Below, one piece after another: positions 1 through 7,378 of a DNA stretch of 64,000 nt. The position numbers and the translations under genes were made by a program. Positions within the stretch are counted from its first letter, which is position 1. Each line of letters starts with the position of its first letter. The notes below the pieces were generated by a model that searched no databases, was not told where the DNA came from, and saw only the letters and a list, made by a program, of their open reading frames with translations. The DNA is from an uncultured Selenomonadales bacterium (GTDB lineage Bacteria; Bacillota; Negativicutes; Selenomonadales; Selenomonadaceae): the NCBI GenBank assembly GCA_947304355.1, contig CAMZAX010000008.1, positions 17,713 through 81,712 on the forward strand, written 5' to 3'.

Positions 1-39
1 GCTCACGCAGCCGCCATTCGTCAACGCGCTTAATTTTCG

Positions 40-69
40 TTGCCAAAAACTTCGCGCCTGTGTTACAAT
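40..69 (+). promoter_or_regulatory. Sigma-A-type promoter of the MutS-like gene
   Basis: A -35 box TTGCCA (40-45) and a -10 box TACAAT (64-69) are separated by 18 bases, about 33 bases before the ATG at 103. The match to the vegetative consensus is good. Activity is inferred. Confidence 0.6.
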
Positions 70-102
70 CGGCAAAAATTTGTAACCGCAAAGGACGGCA
101 GC

Positions 103-1887
103 ATGAACAGACAATTTTACGACAACGAACGAGAGATCGACCTTGCCGAACAAAAAACCCTGCACAAGCGCGAAAAACAAATCGTCGCCGCCCGCACGTT
201 AACTTTCTTGGCGGCGGTCGGCAGCTTCGGGCTCGGTTGGGATTTCGGCGTGAATTACCTCTACATCGTCGCGGCACTGTTCGCGATGATTTTTATTCGG
301 CTGGTTAATTTTCACGACGACATAAAGCGGCGCAAACGTTTCCTGAAAAGCCGCCTTGCCGTGCTGAATTCGTACATCTCGCGGGCAAAGGGCACGTGGC
401 GCAAGCGTTCGAACGACGGCAGCATTTACCTGAAAAACGGACGTCCGCAAGACGTTGACTTACACATTTTCGGCGAAGGCTCAATCTTCCAATACATCTG
501 CGCGGCGCGGACGAAACGCGGACGCGATTTGCTTGCCGAGGCGTTCAATCCCGAACCGCCCGACTTCAACGAGGTGCGCAATCGTCAACGCGGCGTCGCC
601 GAAATTTTGCAACGCCCGCGCCTGTCGCTGGACTTGGAGGCTTACGCACGGCTCATGCCCAACAATCACGACACGAGCGAATTAATCGTCAGCGTCGAAG
701 AGGAATTGCCGCCGCTTGGAAAAATTTATCTGTTGCGCTTCATCCTGCCGACGCTTATAATCTCGTCGTGTGTCCTCACGGCGTTCGGCTTCATGGATAT
801 TTATTTCGCGCCGGCACTCATGACGCTTGCGCTGGTTACGGCAATCGTCGCCATGCCCGCGATAAACGAATTGCTTGCGCCGCTGAAAATAATTTCAAAG
901 GAACTGCGGCTGTATCGCGCCATCTTCGAGCGGTTGGAATCGACGAACTTCAGTTCAATCCGCCTGAACGCGATACGCGACCTTTTGACCGACGAAGTGT
1001 CCGCCACGCAAAAATTGCAGACACTGTCGCTTTTGGTCGACGCGGCAGACGCTCGGCATAACCCGATATTCTTTATAATTGGCAACGCGCTGTTCCTGTC
1101 CGATTTCTTTTTGGTGACGGCTTTCATGCGTTGGCGCGTGGACGCGGCAAATCATCTGCGCACGTGGCTTGACGCCTTCGCCGAAGTGGAAGTTTTAATT
1201 TCTCTGGCGTCGATAGGGCAGACGCGAACGACTTACTGCTTCCCGACGTTCTACGAGGAGCCGGAGCCGCATTTATCGGTTGAGGGCTTGACGAGTTTGC
1301 TTGTCGCCGACGCGAAGGGCGTACCCAACGACGTGGAGCTTACGGCGGGCACGACGATAATCACGGGCGCGAACATGAGCGGCAAGACGACTTGGATACG
1401 GACGTTGGCGGCGGCGGTTATGGTTGCGTATTCGGGCGCGCCGGTCTGTGCAAAAAGTTTCGCCGTGAGCCGCCTCGCCGTCATGACTTCCATTCGCGTC
1501 AACGACGACCTTAGTCAAGGCGTGTCGACCTTTTACGCGGAGCTTTTGCGTATCAAATCGATGATCGAGTACACGGAAAAAAATTTGCCCATGCTCGCCT
1601 GTATCGACGAAATCTTCAAAGGCACGAACGTTAACGACCGCGTGCTCGGCGCAAAGGAGGCGATTCGCCGCCTGACAAACGAACACAGCATTACCATTGT
1701 CACGACGCACGATTTTCAGCTGTGCGACATGGTTGACGAAAACCCGAACATCAAGAACGCGCACTTCGAGGAATATTACGAGGGCGACGAAATTAAATTC
1801 GATTTCAAGTTGCGCAAGGGCAGGACGCACACCACCAACGCCAAGTATCTGTTGCGGCTTGCGGGCATTCTTCCGCCCGAAAAATAA
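103..1887 (+). CDS. Membrane-associated MutS-family ATPase
   Basis: The protein is about 594 aa. Its C-terminal third is a MutS domain V ATPase: Walker A GANMSGKTT near residue 421, a Walker B/acidic segment ACIDEIFKGTN near 500, and a TTHD switch histidine near 535. Unlike MutS1 or MutS2 there is no mismatch-recognition or Smr domain. Instead there are hydrophobic segments at about residues 30-67 and 206-251 that look like two membrane hairpins. Such stand-alone membrane MutS-like ATPases are common in Firmicutes and have no firm function, so a role in mismatch repair should not be assumed. The ATG at 103 is chosen because AAGGA lies just upstream; a TTG at 40 overlaps the promoter. It converges on the aminotransferase gene across a shared terminator. 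Confidence 0.85.
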   Translation: MNRQFYDNEREIDLAEQKTLHKREKQIVAARTLTFLAAVGSFGLGWDFGVNYLYIVAALFAMIFIRLVNFHDDIKRRKRFLKSRLAVLNSYISRAKGTWRKRSNDGSIYLKNGRPQDVDLHIFGEGSIFQYICAARTKRGRDLLAEAFNPEPPDFNEVRNRQRGVAEILQRPRLSLDLEAYARLMPNNHDTSELIVSVEEELPPLGKIYLLRFILPTLIISSCVLTAFGFMDIYFAPALMTLALVTAIVAMPAINELLAPLKIISKELRLYRAIFERLESTNFSSIRLNAIRDLLTDEVSATQKLQTLSLLVDAADARHNPIFFIIGNALFLSDFFLVTAFMRWRVDAANHLRTWLDAFAEVEVLISLASIGQTRTTYCFPTFYEEPEPHLSVEGLTSLLVADAKGVPNDVELTAGTTIITGANMSGKTTWIRTLAAAVMVAYSGAPVCAKSFAVSRLAVMTSIRVNDDLSQGVSTFYAELLRIKSMIEYTEKNLPMLACIDEIFKGTNVNDRVLGAKEAIRRLTNEHSITIVTTHDFQLCDMVDENPNIKNAHFEEYYEGDEIKFDFKLRKGRTHTTNAKYLLRLAGILPPEK

Positions 1888-1893
1888 TGCAAC

Positions 1894-1929
1894 AAAAAAT
1901 CTCCTCGTCACGACGGCGGGGAGATTTTT
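1894..1929. terminator. Bidirectional intrinsic terminator
   Basis: An inverted repeat AAAATCTCC / GGGAGATTTT is flanked by an A-run on one side and a T-run on the other. It lies between two convergent genes and can end transcription from both. Confidence 0.75.
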
Positions 1930-1963
1930 CATTACGCATTGCGCATTACGCATTTCGCATTGC
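1930..1963. repeat. Heptad array, unit CATTACG
   Basis: Five tandem 7-bp units (CATTACG, CATTGCG, CATTACG, CATTTCG, CATTGC) run without spacers. The array overlaps the last codons and the stop of the aminotransferase gene, so the tail MRNA is encoded by the repeat. It is one of five 7-bp arrays in the window. Confidence 0.8.
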
Positions 1964-3172
1964 TTTCAAGATTTTTTCTGCAAGCCCGTGCATTTTCGCG
2001 AAGGAAGTCGAACACGCCGCGACGCGAATCCCAAGCTTGAGCGGGACGGCGAAAATCAAATCGTCGTGCAGGCGGCGGCAGACGGCGGCAGGATCGTCGG
2101 CAGGTATCGCGATAAAGAAACCGCCCTTGTACGGAACAATCCTCAAGCCGCAAGCCCGCGCCTCGTCGACGAAAACATCTGCGCGGCGTTTGACCATTTG
2201 GTACAGTGCACTGCGCTCCGCCTCGTAAATCGGTGTAAGGTCTTTGTCGGCGGCAAGCTTGACAAGCAACGCCTGCGCCCCGCGATTGATATTCGACCAA
2301 GCGGCGCGGCTTGAATACTTGCTGACGTTTTTGAACTCGTCGATAACCGCCGCACTCGACGACACGCCGATAAGCGCGCCCGTCCGCTGCCCGTAAAACG
2401 TGTAGCTCTTCGACATGCTGAACGCAATCATCACGAACAGATTTTCGGGCAAGTCGCCGAACTTGCGCATGAAAGCCCTCGTCGCATTTTTTTCGCCCGC
2501 GAAGTCAATGTAAGCAATGTCGACCAGCAGAGAAATTTTTTTGCCCGCCGAAACCTGCGCCTTCAAAACGTCAAGGACTTTATCCCATTCGTCGCCGCCA
2601 AGCGCGTAGCCCGTCGGGTTGTGCGCGGGTGTGTTGATTATCACGAGCAAGGATTTTTGTTTCTTCAACAGCGCGTCGACCTTTACGGCAAAGTCGGCGA
2701 TATTAAAATTCAGCGCGTCGTCGAAAAGCTTAAACGTCTCCAACCGTTTGCCGGTCTCGACGCAAATGACGTTGTAGGTGCCCCAACACCAATCGGAAGT
2801 CAAAACGGCGTCGCCGCGTTCGGCGTAGTTGGCAATGGCGTGGTGAATCGCGCCCGTGCCGCCGGCAGTCGCCACCGCCCCGAATTGCGCATCGGGCTTG
2901 TTGTCGGCGAACGTCAAATCGATAACGGTGTCCAGATAAGCGGGCAGACCCGAAATCGGCGCGTAGGCAACCATGTCCGAAAAGTTCATAGCGCGGAAAG
3001 TTTTTTCAACCGTCGGAAGCGTCGCAAGCTTGCCGTCGTCGTTCAGCACCACGCCGATTGTCGCGTTGGTTACGGCGTTCGCCCCGTGAATTTTTATCGC
3101 CTCGTTGCAAGCCTGATTCGCGTCAAAGATCGCGTCCTTGAGCTTCCTGCCCGCCGCGTGTGTTGCTGTCAT
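1946..3172 (-). CDS. PLP-dependent class I/II aminotransferase
   Basis: At 408 aa it has the normal fold-type I aminotransferase length. Visible landmarks are the NTPAHNPTGYA cofactor/substrate loop near residue 185 and the Schiff-base lysine in SMSKSYTFYGQRTG near residue 255. It should transfer amino groups between an amino acid and a 2-oxo acid in the cytoplasm; sequence alone suggests an aspartate/aromatic type but does not fix the substrate. The ATG at 3172 is preceded by AGGAGG and by a strong promoter. The last four residues lie within a 7-bp repeat array, so the C-terminus may differ between strains. It is a single-gene unit. Confidence 0.85.
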   Translation of the reverse strand: MTATHAAGRKLKDAIFDANQACNEAIKIHGANAVTNATIGVVLNDDGKLATLPTVEKTFRAMNFSDMVAYAPISGLPAYLDTVIDLTFADNKPDAQFGAVATAGGTGAIHHAIANYAERGDAVLTSDWCWGTYNVICVETGKRLETFKLFDDALNFNIADFAVKVDALLKKQKSLLVIINTPAHNPTGYALGGDEWDKVLDVLKAQVSAGKKISLLVDIAYIDFAGEKNATRAFMRKFGDLPENLFVMIAFSMSKSYTFYGQRTGALIGVSSSAAVIDEFKNVSKYSSRAAWSNINRGAQALLVKLAADKDLTPIYEAERSALYQMVKRRADVFVDEARACGLRIVPYKGGFFIAIPADDPAAVCRRLHDDLIFAVPLKLGIRVAACSTSFAKMHGLAEKILKAMRNA

Positions 3173-3204
3173 ATGAAGAGCCTCCTAAAGTTTTGTCGAC
3201 GCCG

Positions 3205-3232
3205 ATTATAACTGCTTATAAGCTTTTGGCAA
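3205..3232 (-). promoter_or_regulatory. Promoter of the aminotransferase gene
   Basis: Read on the minus strand, TTGCCA and a perfect TATAAT are separated by 16 bases, about 33 bases before the start codon. The boxes fit a vegetative sigma factor. Confidence 0.65.
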
Positions 3233-3250
3233 AGGTTTGCGCCAATGTAT

Positions 3251-4147
3251 TCAAGTATTCTTGCCGCGAACGAAATGCGGATATTTTTTCAGGAAGTCGG
3301 CAAGCGCGGGCAACTTGATTTCGCTCACGTCGCAGGGCACGAACTTTGCGGGCGTGTGAAAATATTTTCCGTTCGCCATAGCCGCTGCCACGAAATTTTT
3401 ATCCAGATACTTCGCGTCGACGGCGGACAACTCCACGCACTCGACAGCCGCCGCCATTTTCTCGACAACCTTATCGACGCCGCCCATGTTTGAAAAATGC
3501 CATCCGCCGTTCGTGATTCTCGGCAAAGATTCGCGGGCATTGCGGAAGGCTTGCGGTGATTTCATGTGCTTAAACTTGCCTATAACCGTGCCCGACCATG
3601 GCAACTTGCGGCAAATCCAATCGAAATAATAACTGTGAAATTTTTGTTGGCAACCGACGGGGCTCAAGTCCAGAAAGTCGTTAATCCTCATGCCGCAATG
3701 AAACGGCACCAACTTATTTTTCGTGTAGGGCGACGTGTCGTAAAAAGCAACAACGTCAACGTGCTTACCGGCTTCGTTTAAGCTGTCGCGGATCGTCTTG
3801 ACTATCGCGGGGTCGGGGAATTCGTCGGCGTCGCTTATCATAATTAAATCGTCGGGCTCGGCGTCGCTCAAGCCCTTCATGATGTTGTTGCGCTGATTGT
3901 TTTCGATTGACCAATCGCCCACGCCCTTGTACGGCACGACGGAAGTATCCATGACGTATCCGACCTTCGACAGATACTTTTCGTAGTCGCGAATGTGTTC
4001 GTAAAAGTTGAAGGGCTTAGGCTCGTTGGCGTGCGTCTTGTTCGCCTCGACGATAACGAAACGGTCGACGACATCCCAAAGACTTGCAAAGCGCAGCTCC
4101 AAAAGTTCAAGCTCGTTAAAGAAGGTGAAGCAGTCGTAAATTTTCAT
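3251..4147 (-). CDS. GT17-family glycosyltransferase
   Basis: The 298-aa protein starts MKIYDCFTFFNELELLELR and contains SDADEFPDP near residue 105. These are signatures of the family 17 glycosyltransferases (beta-1,4-N-acetylglucosaminyltransferase-like), where the DAD triad binds the sugar-nucleotide metal. In bacteria such genes usually sit in surface-glycan loci; acceptor and sugar cannot be read from the sequence. No signal peptide or membrane segment is seen. GGAG precedes the ATG. The frame is intact and, unlike several other glycosyltransferases in this window, carries no long homopolymer. Confidence 0.85.
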   Translation of the reverse strand: MKIYDCFTFFNELELLELRFASLWDVVDRFVIVEANKTHANEPKPFNFYEHIRDYEKYLSKVGYVMDTSVVPYKGVGDWSIENNQRNNIMKGLSDAEPDDLIMISDADEFPDPAIVKTIRDSLNEAGKHVDVVAFYDTSPYTKNKLVPFHCGMRINDFLDLSPVGCQQKFHSYYFDWICRKLPWSGTVIGKFKHMKSPQAFRNARESLPRITNGGWHFSNMGGVDKVVEKMAAAVECVELSAVDAKYLDKNFVAAAMANGKYFHTPAKFVPCDVSEIKLPALADFLKKYPHFVRGKNT

Positions 4148-4169
4148 CGTACAATCTCCATAGATAAAA

Positions 4170-4440
4170 CGAACGCCGCGAAAATTGGGGCGCGCATGGA
4201 CGCGCGCCCTCCGCCGCGTTTGAAACAGGATGTTTCAAGCGGCGACCACTCGGCACGGGTTGTTTGTCGCTCCGAACTGTTATCGGCAGCCGCCCCTGCG
4301 AGGTGCCCTTTCTTTGCTACTTTCTTTGGGCACGCAAAGAAAGTAGATTCTAACCATAAAAATCATTGCAACGCCGAATCAGCGGGACACGTCCGCCGTC
4401 GACAACCCGCGCTGTCTTTGCGTACTTTTGCTTAGCAAAC
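4170..4440. repeat. Palindrome-rich spacer, possible repeat element
   Basis: This non-coding stretch of about 300 bases holds several inverted repeats: GCGCGC around 4190-4206, a stem with TTGAAACA / TGTTTCAA arms at about 4218-4242, and CTACTTTCTTTGGGC facing GCAAAGAAAGTAG at about 4317-4346. A degenerate second copy of the CTTTGC / GTACTTT pattern follows at about 4415-4445. No open frame with a ribosome site was found. The layout resembles a dispersed extragenic palindromic or MITE-like element, but copy number in the genome is unknown. Confidence 0.5.
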
Positions 4441-4458
4441 GAAAGGACGCCCGCCCGC

Positions 4459-5694
4459 TTACCTGTCGGGGAAAAATTCGTCGTGAATGCTGTTGACCGC
4501 CTCCGTGACTTGCGAACCCTTGACCAAACATGAAACGCTGATTTCGGACGTGCTGATAATGTCGATATTGACATCTGCGCGGGCGAGTGCGCCGAACATG
4601 CGAGCCGCGACGCCGGGACTGCCCAACATGCCCGCGCCGACGATTGAGACTTTCGCCATGTCCTCTTCGACGAGCACGGACGCCGCGTTGATTTTTTCGC
4701 TGGTCGTGCCGATAACTTTCTTCGCTTCGGGCAAGTCGTTGAGGTTAATCGTGAAGACGATGTCGTTGATGTTCCTGTCGATGTTGCGAATGCTCTGGAC
4801 GATCATGTCAACGTCGATATTGGCTTCGGCGAGCGCGTGAAACAGCGTGTAAGCGACGCCGGGATTGTTCGGGACGCCGATAACGGAAATTTTGGCAACC
4901 TTCATGTCGTGGGCGACGCCGCGAATTTCAAAATCTTTTTCCTCCACCGTGTAATCCTCCCTGATAATCGTGCCGACGTCCTTGGTGAACGTCGAACGGA
5001 CGTGAATCGGAATGTTGAAGAACTGACCCATTTCAACCGAACGCGGTTGCATGACGCCTGCGCCGAGCCGAGCCATTTCAAGCATTTCGTAGTAGGTAAT
5101 TTCTTTCATCTTGCGTGCATGTTTGACCAGACGCGGGTCGGCTGAATAAACGCCGTCAACGTCGGTGAAAATTTCGCACTCGTCGGCTTTGAGCGCGCCC
5201 GCCAATGCAACGGCGGAAGTGTCGGAGCCGCCGCGTCCCAACGTCACGGGGTCGCCGAGTTCGTCCGCGCCTTGGAAGCCCGCCACGACGACGACGTTGC
5301 CCTTGTTAAGTTCGTCGTGCACGCGTTTGGGTTTAATGCCGAGGATTCTGCCTTTCGTGTGCACGGAATTTGTCCGCATGCCGACTTGTGCGCCCGTCAA
5401 AGAAATCGCGGGTTGACCCAATTTTTTGAACGCCATAGCCAACAACGCGATTGAAACCTGTTCGCCCGTCGTCAACAGCATGTCGAGTTCGCGCAGGTAA
5501 TCTGCTTTGTAGGGTTGCGCGTCTATGCCGCCGGCAAGCGCAAGCAAATCGTCGGTCGTCTTGCCCATTGCCGAGACCACAACGACGATTTTGTCGTCGG
5601 GCTTTTTTTCGGCGAGGATTCGTTGTGCCACCGCCAAAATTTTTTCCGTCGTCGCAACCGAAGAGCCGCCGAATTTTTTCACAACCAGAGCCAT
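4459..5694 (-). CDS. lysC: Aspartate kinase
   Basis: The 411-aa enzyme phosphorylates aspartate, the first step towards lysine, threonine and methionine. The N-terminal KFGGSS motif (residues 7-12) and the TDVDGVYSADPR segment near residue 175 mark the amino-acid kinase domain. The C-terminal part from about residue 265 carries two ACT domains, so feedback inhibition by an end-product amino acid is expected. Length is typical of a monofunctional, single-polypeptide aspartokinase. The start at 5694 follows a GGGGGAT ribosome site. The later threonine-branch genes hom and thrB lie 37 kb away in the same window, so the pathway is not one operon here. Confidence 0.95.
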   Translation of the reverse strand: MALVVKKFGGSSVATTEKILAVAQRILAEKKPDDKIVVVVSAMGKTTDDLLALAGGIDAQPYKADYLRELDMLLTTGEQVSIALLAMAFKKLGQPAISLTGAQVGMRTNSVHTKGRILGIKPKRVHDELNKGNVVVVAGFQGADELGDPVTLGRGGSDTSAVALAGALKADECEIFTDVDGVYSADPRLVKHARKMKEITYYEMLEMARLGAGVMQPRSVEMGQFFNIPIHVRSTFTKDVGTIIREDYTVEEKDFEIRGVAHDMKVAKISVIGVPNNPGVAYTLFHALAEANIDVDMIVQSIRNIDRNINDIVFTINLNDLPEAKKVIGTTSEKINAASVLVEEDMAKVSIVGAGMLGSPGVAARMFGALARADVNIDIISTSEISVSCLVKGSQVTEAVNSIHDEFFPDR

Positions 5695-5732
5695 GCTATC
5701 AATCCCCCTTCGTACAGCTCAATAGTAAGTTT

Positions 5733-5766
5733 CAAAAAGAAAGCGACTCCGTGCAAGCGGAATCGC
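5733..5766 (-). terminator. Intrinsic terminator of the small Ala/Pro-rich gene
   Basis: On the minus strand a 9-bp stem GCGATTCCG / CGGAGTCGC is followed by TTTCTTTTT. It separates the 100-aa gene from lysC. Confidence 0.75.
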
Positions 5767-5787
5767 CTCAAAAATTTTCAAGCGTAA

Positions 5788-6087
5788 TTATTTTTTAGCC
5801 GAGGCGCGTGCAGGTTTTTCCGAAGCCTTCGCGGGAGCGGCGGCGGGTTTTTCGGGAGCCTTGGCGGGTGCGGGCGCAGGCACCGGCGTCATCAATTCAA
5901 CGAAAATATCCGCAAGCGCAACCGATACGACGCCCAACACATCCTTGAGCACCGCGTTATAAAGGTCGCCGCCGTCCACAACGCCGCGACCGTTTTCCGT
6001 CATGAAAAATTTTTTCGGGTGCTCGCTTGATTGTGCCGCCGCTTCGATTTTGTCGGCAATCATTTTCGCAAGCTGCTCTTTGGTCAT
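5788..6087 (-). CDS. Uncharacterised small protein with Ala/Pro/Lys tail
   Basis: A protein of about 99 aa whose family I do not recognise. The first 65 residues look helical and folded (TKEQLAKMIADKIEAAAQ at the start, a valine-rich helix near 50-65). Residues 68-99 are a low-complexity tail of Ala, Pro and Lys with repeated APAKAPEK / APAKASEK units, resembling flexible linkers or nucleic-acid-binding tails. AAGGAG stands 9 bases before the ATG at 6087; a TTG immediately upstream (6090) is an alternative start. It has its own terminator. No signal peptide is seen. Confidence 0.65.
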   Translation of the reverse strand: MTKEQLAKMIADKIEAAAQSSEHPKKFFMTENGRGVVDGGDLYNAVLKDVLGVVSVALADIFVELMTPVPAPAPAKAPEKPAAAPAKASEKPARASAKK

Positions 6088-6174
6088 CAATTTTCACTCC
6101 TTGAAACTTTTTCCTGTCAACTTCCACGCGCCTAATAAAATTCCTGCCGCAAGAAAATTTTTAACCGCCGCCTA

Positions 6175-6203
6175 AAGACAAACGCGACGATTTGACTTAT
6201 ACT
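6175..6203 (+). promoter_or_regulatory. Promoter of the secreted repeat protein
   Basis: AAGACA and TATACT are separated by 17 bases and end 20 bases before the ATG at 6223. The -35 box matches the consensus at only four of six positions. Confidence 0.45.
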
Positions 6204-6222
6204 TAACACGAGGTGAATTGGC

Positions 6223-6882
6223 ATGAACAACTTCAAGAAAAAAATTCTCACGGGTCTTTTGAGCGGCGCGTTGCTTTTGACGGGCGCGCAAGCATTGGCG
6301 GCACCGACCGAAATTCCCGAAGACTACGGTTGGCACGACGAAGCGGCGGCGCACAGTGGTTGGGCGAAATTCATTTCCGAACGTTACGACGTCGACGCCG
6401 CGCAGGTCGAGACAGCTCTGAAAAACGGCACACGTATCGAAGACATTTGGAATGCGGCAATGTTGTCGAAACTCAGCGGCAAAAATTTTTCGGACGTGTT
6501 GGCAATGAAAGTCGATTGGCCGCAAGTCGCCAAAAAGTTGAACATAACCGGCGAACAGTTTCGGGAATTCTTCAAGACCGAACGCGCTGAAGCTTTTGCC
6601 AGACGCGCGGGCATTGATGTCAAGACGTTGGTCAATTTGCTCAACGACGGCTACGATCTGCGCGACATCGACATTGCCGCAAGAATCGCGAAGGCGGCGG
6701 GCAAGGACGTAAAGAGCGTCCTGGGCAAGCGCAAAATCAACAACACTTGGGACGACGTGGCGAAATCTTACGGCGTCGACATGGAAAAAATTATGCCTCC
6801 TCCTCCGCCGCCACCCAGTCACTACGGTCACCCCGGACAACATCGCGGACAACGCGGACATCGCGGACAACCTCAAGGTTAA
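6223..6882 (+). CDS. Secreted protein with internal duplication and His/Gly-rich tail
   Basis: The 219-aa protein begins with a typical signal peptide (KKK, then a leucine-rich core, cleavage likely after ALAA near residue 27). The mature part holds two related blocks of about 55 residues, at about 48-105 and 120-178: each has a ...V..AL/LL-NG/DG...DI...A..SGK/AGK...VL..K...W..VAK pattern. This is followed by seven consecutive prolines and a tail of repeated GQHRG / GHRGQ units. The function is unknown; the tail could bind metal or anionic polymer. The ATG is preceded by GAGGTG, and promoter and terminator make it a monocistronic unit. Confidence 0.7.
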   Translation: MNNFKKKILTGLLSGALLLTGAQALAAPTEIPEDYGWHDEAAAHSGWAKFISERYDVDAAQVETALKNGTRIEDIWNAAMLSKLSGKNFSDVLAMKVDWPQVAKKLNITGEQFREFFKTERAEAFARRAGIDVKTLVNLLNDGYDLRDIDIAARIAKAAGKDVKSVLGKRKINNTWDDVAKSYGVDMEKIMPPPPPPPSHYGHPGQHRGQRGHRGQPQG

Positions 6883-6892
6883 TACCTTTCCA

Positions 6893-6936
6893 TAAAAAAA
6901 TTCAGCGACAGGCTCGATTGAACCTGCCGCTTTTTG
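6893..6936 (+). terminator. Intrinsic terminator after the secreted protein gene
   Basis: GCGACAGG / CCTGCCGC form an 8-bp stem followed by TTTTT, with an A-run on the other side, so it may also stop minus-strand transcription from the feo operon. Confidence 0.7.
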
Positions 6937-6949
6937 TTTGCAAAAATTT

Positions 6950-7363
6950 TTAAGCAGTGACTGCACCCGCAGTGTAGCCCGCTTTGTTAATCGCCTCGCG
7001 GAGCGCGTCGTCGGGAACGTCCGCCTTCAAGCCGACAAGCGCGGACTGTTTTTCAAGACTCGCCGCCGCAATCGTCACGCCGTCAACTTTTTCAAGCGCG
7101 CGCACGACACGATAAATGCATTTCTCGCACGTCATGCCGTCAACGTCAATCGTTCGGTGCAACGGAAATTTTTCAATCTTCTCGACACGGGCACGATAGC
7201 TGTCGTCCAAAATTTTTTGCGCGTTACAGCCGCCCTTGCAGCCCGCGCAGCCGTCTTCCGAACAACAAGCCGCCTCGCCCTTGAAGAACGCACGATAAGC
7301 CGTCCTGAGCCCGAAGACGAACGCCGCCGCGATTACCGCGCCGAGTATAATCGTTGCCGTCAT
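6950..7363 (-). CDS. FeoB-associated Cys-rich membrane protein fused to an HMA domain
   Basis: The 137-aa protein has one N-terminal membrane helix (about residues 4-22) and then a cysteine cluster (CC, CAGCKGGC at about 33-46) as in the small FeoB-associated Cys-rich proteins. After a linker comes a heavy-metal-associated ferredoxin-like domain with the metal site GMTCEKC near residue 77. It is the last gene of the feoA-feoB operon, 15 bases after feoB. The context suggests metal delivery or sensing at the inner face of the FeoB channel. Fusion of the two modules is unusual compared with the stand-alone short proteins of about 50-60 aa. Confidence 0.75.
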   Translation of the reverse strand: MTATIILGAVIAAAFVFGLRTAYRAFFKGEAACCSEDGCAGCKGGCNAQKILDDSYRARVEKIEKFPLHRTIDVDGMTCEKCIYRVVRALEKVDGVTIAAASLEKQSALVGLKADVPDDALREAINKAGYTAGAVTA

Positions 7364-7378
7364 TTGAAGTCATCTCCG

